Translations under genes and position numbers: made by a program | In this document: piece after piece, positions 16,910 through 18,991 of the stretch | How positions within the stretch are numbered: position 1 is the first letter of the stretch | Layout of the letters: every line of letters begins with the position of its first letter | Source: JBAYST01 sp041676005 | GTDB lineage: Bacteria; Bacillota_I; Bacilli_A; RFN20; CAG-826 | Direction of reading: 5' to 3' | DNA: 18,991 nt | Assembly: GCA_041676005.1 (NCBI GenBank) | Contig: JBAYST010000016.1 | Location: forward strand, 1 to 18,991 | Notes under the pieces: generated by a model | The model's input: the letters and a program-made list of their open reading frames with translations, nothing else | Database searches by the model: none | What the model was told of the DNA's origin: nothing

Positions 16910-17137
16910 TTATAGAGCTGCCGCGAAGATTATTGTGGCAATAATCACGACCACTCCTAATACGGACCAAAAAATAACGCGCTTATTTCTATCCTTTTTT
17001 TGCTCTGCCTCAAATTTTTGCTGACGGATTTTTTCTTGTTCTTTTCTTTTTAAATATTCTGCTTTTTCTTCTGTCGTCATGTCGCTCCATGCTTTTGTTG
17101 GGCGAACACTTCCGTGATAAGCTGCACCTGAACCCAT
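16910..17137 (-). CDS. Small tail-anchored membrane protein of unknown function
   Basis: The 75-residue product has a Gly/Ser/Trp-containing N-terminus (MGSGAAYHG) and a charged helix rich in Lys, Glu and Gln (about 22-52). A single C-terminal membrane helix (VIFWSVLGVVVIIATIIFAAAL) ends at the last residue. It is probably a cytosolic helix anchored by its tail. It has a strong AAGGAGG ribosome binding site eight bases before the ATG. It sits 12 bases after the regulator gene and abuts the homospermidine synthase start, so it belongs to that operon. No family recognised; it might partner with the membrane-tethered regulator. Confidence 0.72.
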   Translation of the reverse strand: MGSGAAYHGSVRPTKAWSDMTTEEKAEYLKRKEQEKIRQQKFEAEQKKDRNKRVIFWSVLGVVVIIATIIFAAAL

Positions 17138-17149
17138 AATGTTTCCTCC

Positions 17150-18037
17150 TTAATAATGTGTTTTGTTATATATAAGTAAAGGAATAAACGAGAAGAATGA
17201 GAGTAGTGCTGATAAAGTAAGGGCAAACAAAAACACTCCAATTCCAATCGTAATTCCTAAAATGAAAAATAATATTTTCATGACAATAAGCCACATAAAA
17301 CCTTCTAAATCCCAGGTGAAAATCAAGCCGGGAAATCTAATAGACCAAGAAGCGACCTCCATAAAGACATCACTCACAAAAGATGAGGTAAAAATACAAT
17401 AAATAGTCGCCATCAAAGAATAACCGACGAGTAGTGGAGCGGCAATCGTCCAACCAATTCCAACTTCGTTATTAATAACGCAGACAATGAGCGTGATGAT
17501 CGAACCGACAACGCCTAAAACAATCGCCCAAATCAATGCTTTGGGATTATTTTTGTCTGTTATTTTCTGAAATGGTCCTGCGTAGGTTTTTTTAGTTGGC
17601 TTTAGAGGTCTAGATAATAGTTCATCTTTTTTTCTATTCAACTCTTCATGTTTTTCAAAACAATCAGAACAAACCGTGACGATTTCTTTTACTCCTGAAG
17701 ATGTTTTTCTTTCGAACTGATGTGAAGTATCACCTGAATAAATTGGCCTAGCACAATCCCGGCATGTCGTGATTCGAACTTTGTTTGATTGAATCGTTTT
17801 TTCGTTTTCGACAATTTCAGTTTTTTCTTTTAGCAAAACTACTTGATCATCAAACAAATACTCAATCGTGCAATTTAAAATTTTCACCAATTCTTTTAAG
17901 GTTGAGAAATCAGGCTCGTTAGTATCGTTTTCCCATTTACTCACAGTTTGATAGGTTACATTGAGTTTATCTGCGAGTTCTTTTTGCGTGATCCCCGCTT
18001 CTGTTCTCAATTTTCTAATTTTCTCACCAAACGTCAT
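17150..18037 (-). CDS. Membrane-tethered XRE-family regulator with zinc ribbon
   Basis: The 295-residue protein begins with a Cro/C1-type helix-turn-helix (about 4-60; TQKELADKL and TYQTVSKWE are the turn and recognition helix). A linker follows, then a probable zinc ribbon (Cys92, Cys95, Cys123, Cys126 as two CxxC pairs), then four to five membrane helices from about 168 to 290. It is therefore a DNA-binding protein held at the membrane. The start is the ATG at 18037, preceded by AAAGGAGA (18045-18052); the longer frame from 18130 would add 31 basic residues that belong to the leader region. It is the first gene of the operon with the 75-residue protein, the homospermidine synthase and the methyltransferase, and probably controls it, perhaps itself included. 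The signal sensed is unknown. Confidence 0.85.
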   Translation of the reverse strand: MTFGEKIRKLRTEAGITQKELADKLNVTYQTVSKWENDTNEPDFSTLKELVKILNCTIEYLFDDQVVLLKEKTEIVENEKTIQSNKVRITTCRDCARPIYSGDTSHQFERKTSSGVKEIVTVCSDCFEKHEELNRKKDELLSRPLKPTKKTYAGPFQKITDKNNPKALIWAIVLGVVGSIITLIVCVINNEVGIGWTIAAPLLVGYSLMATIYCIFTSSFVSDVFMEVASWSIRFPGLIFTWDLEGFMWLIVMKILFFILGITIGIGVFLFALTLSALLSFFSFIPLLIYNKTHY

Positions 18038-18133
18038 CGCGATATCTCCTTTCCTCAATATAATTGTATTTTTCAGCGAATTTTTAAATAACCGATAAAT
18101 AGAGTTGACTCGCCGAAAAAGCGAATTCACTTT

Positions 18134-18147
18134 TACCCTAAAGGGTA
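18134..18147. promoter_or_regulatory. Palindrome, possible operator of the XRE regulator
   Basis: TACCCT-AA-AGGGTA is a perfect 6-bp inverted repeat with a 2-bp centre, about 14-27 bases downstream of the TATAAT. This is a common place for an autoregulatory operator. The leader also holds a direct repeat AGCGAATT at 18075-18082 and 18120-18127, 45 bases apart, as another candidate site. Binding is inferred only. Confidence 0.35.
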
Positions 18148-18160
18148 TTTAGAGTATTTT

Positions 18161-18189
18161 ATTATACACAATCATCAGTTTTTTATAAA
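18161..18189 (-). promoter_or_regulatory. Candidate promoter of the regulator/homospermidine synthase operon
   Basis: On the minus strand a perfect TATAAT (18161-18166) lies 17 bases from a weak -35 TTTATA (18184-18189). This gives a leader of roughly 115 bases. A second possible -10 (TACAAT) is closer to the gene, near 18060-18070. Confidence 0.5.
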
Positions 18190-18265
18190 AATTTCTATTT
18201 ATAAAACACTTGAGAGTTATTTTACCATAATAAAGGACCACACAATGACGCTTTAATCTCTTTCA

Positions 18266-18991
18266 CTATAAAGGTTTTATTTTTTTAACTATTTTAATTT
18301 TATTTTTTGTTCTAACGCCTAAAGTATAAGTCATTTTATTGAATTTTATTTTTTTACTAAAATAGCGACCGCTCGTTGTGCGAGGAAATAATTTCTTTTT
18401 ATTTTCTCCTAAAACCCACTTTTTAATTTCGTTATCAAAGCCTTTTTGAAGATCGATCGCACAGTCATGTCCGCTGATGACAATTCCGATCAGATCTTTA
18501 TCATGAGTGAGATTAAAATGAATTTGCGGATGGAGAGGTTTACCTTCGCTGGTAAAACTTATATCTTCTTTTTTTAATTCGATCCCAAACTGATTCAAAC
18601 AGATTTTTTCTAAATAATACCAGGCCGATTTTGAAGCATGATATTGGTGAGTGGCTTTTTTTAAATCATATTTTTTATAAAAATCTGTCTGGAGTTCTTT
18701 TTCGTGAATGTTTTCATCCACCGGTAATAGATAGACATAACTTCGACGATCGAAGTTTGCAATGAATTGTAATTTCTTCATTTCTTCTTCGGTTTTTTTG
18801 CTGAGTTCATTTCCGTCTTTATAACCTAACGGGCTGATCGGATGTCCGATATAGACAAATTGGCGCTTCCAAAAGACTTTCCGATTAGGAACGATATACA
18901 CAGGTAAAATATCCGTATTTGTAAATGATGAGATTTTAGCAGGTCCACTAAAAAAAGGATCGAGCTTTGCGTTACGGTTAATGTGACCTTC
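18266..18991 (-). CDS. PlsC-type acyltransferase C-terminus fused to a divergent 4'-phosphopantetheinyl transferase domain (5' end outside window)
   Basis: The frame is open from the window edge, so 241 residues of a longer protein are seen; an internal ATG-like start near 18901 (actually GTG) would cut the first domain and is rejected. Visible residues 1-6 (EGHINR) match the EGxxxR motif III of PlsC lysophosphatidate acyltransferases. DPFFSGPAKIS, TDILPVYIVPN and VYIGHPI follow as in that family. From about residue 80 the sequence turns into an Sfp-type phosphopantetheinyl transferase: YVYLLPVD, GKP (150-152), IHFNLTHD (157-164) and CAIDLQ (Asp180). The usual second metal ligand of the G/A-I-D-x-E motif is Gln182, and the W-x-x-K-E motif near the C-terminus is absent (IKFNK instead). 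The domain is also short after the Asp. It is thus divergent or inactive. Such a fusion would link phospholipid acylation with carrier-protein activation. Confidence 0.68.
   Translation of the reverse strand, partial: EGHINRNAKLDPFFSGPAKISSFTNTDILPVYIVPNRKVFWKRQFVYIGHPISPLGYKDGNELSKKTEEEMKKLQFIANFDRRSYVYLLPVDENIHEKELQTDFYKKYDLKKATHQYHASKSAWYYLEKICLNQFGIELKKEDISFTSEGKPLHPQIHFNLTHDKDLIGIVISGHDCAIDLQKGFDNEIKKWVLGENKKKLFPRTTSGRYFSKKIKFNKMTYTLGVRTKNKIKIVKKIKPL

Noticed and set aside
18038..18130. Upstream extension of the XRE regulator by 31 residues
   Set aside because: The ATG at 18037 has a strong AAAGGAGA site and begins exactly at the normal start of XRE helix-turn-helix proteins; the extension overlaps the likely leader and repeats.

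Overview
The window looks like part of the chromosome of a low-GC, wall-poor or Gram-positive bacterium. The best guess is a Bacilli/Mycoplasmatota-type lineage (Acholeplasma/Izemoplasma/RF39-like). The basis is strong A+T bias, AGGAGG-type ribosome binding sites, Ser-rich linkers in exported proteins, a lipoprotein of Gram-positive style and an Enterococcus-like V-type Na+-ATPase operon. UGA is used as a stop (for example at the end of the homospermidine synthase gene) and Trp is UGG, so the code is the standard bacterial one. No rRNA, tRNA, CRISPR array, IS element or phage gene was seen.

Left region (1-4805): a plus-strand pair encodes a secreted multidomain protein ending in a barnase/RNase T1-like domain (174-2147) and a lipoprotein (2200-3186), followed by a rho-independent terminator. 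A convergent minus-strand gene (3411-4805) encodes another secreted protein of unknown role. It shares a beta-rich module with the nuclease protein and ends at its own long hairpin.

Central region (5095-13374): nine tightly packed minus-strand genes encode a complete V/A-type ATPase, in transcription order ntpF-ntpI-ntpK-ntpE-ntpC-ntpG-ntpA-ntpB-ntpD. This is the order of the Enterococcus hirae Na+ V-ATPase operon, without ntpH/ntpJ. The rotor subunit keeps every Na+ ligand known from E. hirae NtpK, so the complex is predicted to move Na+. Direction (ATP hydrolysis or synthesis) cannot be read from sequence.

Right region (13761-18991), all minus strand: (i) a secreted protein with a Ser-rich linker (13761-14903). 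(ii) A compact operon of a membrane-tethered XRE/zinc-ribbon regulator, a 75-residue tail-anchored protein, a homospermidine synthase-like enzyme and a short SAM-methyltransferase. The methyltransferase stop codon is followed in the same frame by an open stretch encoding one membrane helix and a basic tail. (iii) At the window edge, the 3' part of a gene fusing the end of a PlsC-type acyltransferase to a divergent 4'-phosphopantetheinyl transferase-like domain.

The most unusual items are the membrane-regulator/homospermidine-synthase/methyltransferase operon, the PlsC-PPTase fusion with lost metal ligands, and the secreted barnase-like protein with tandem OB-like domains. Functional statements rest on motif recognition by eye; no database search was run.
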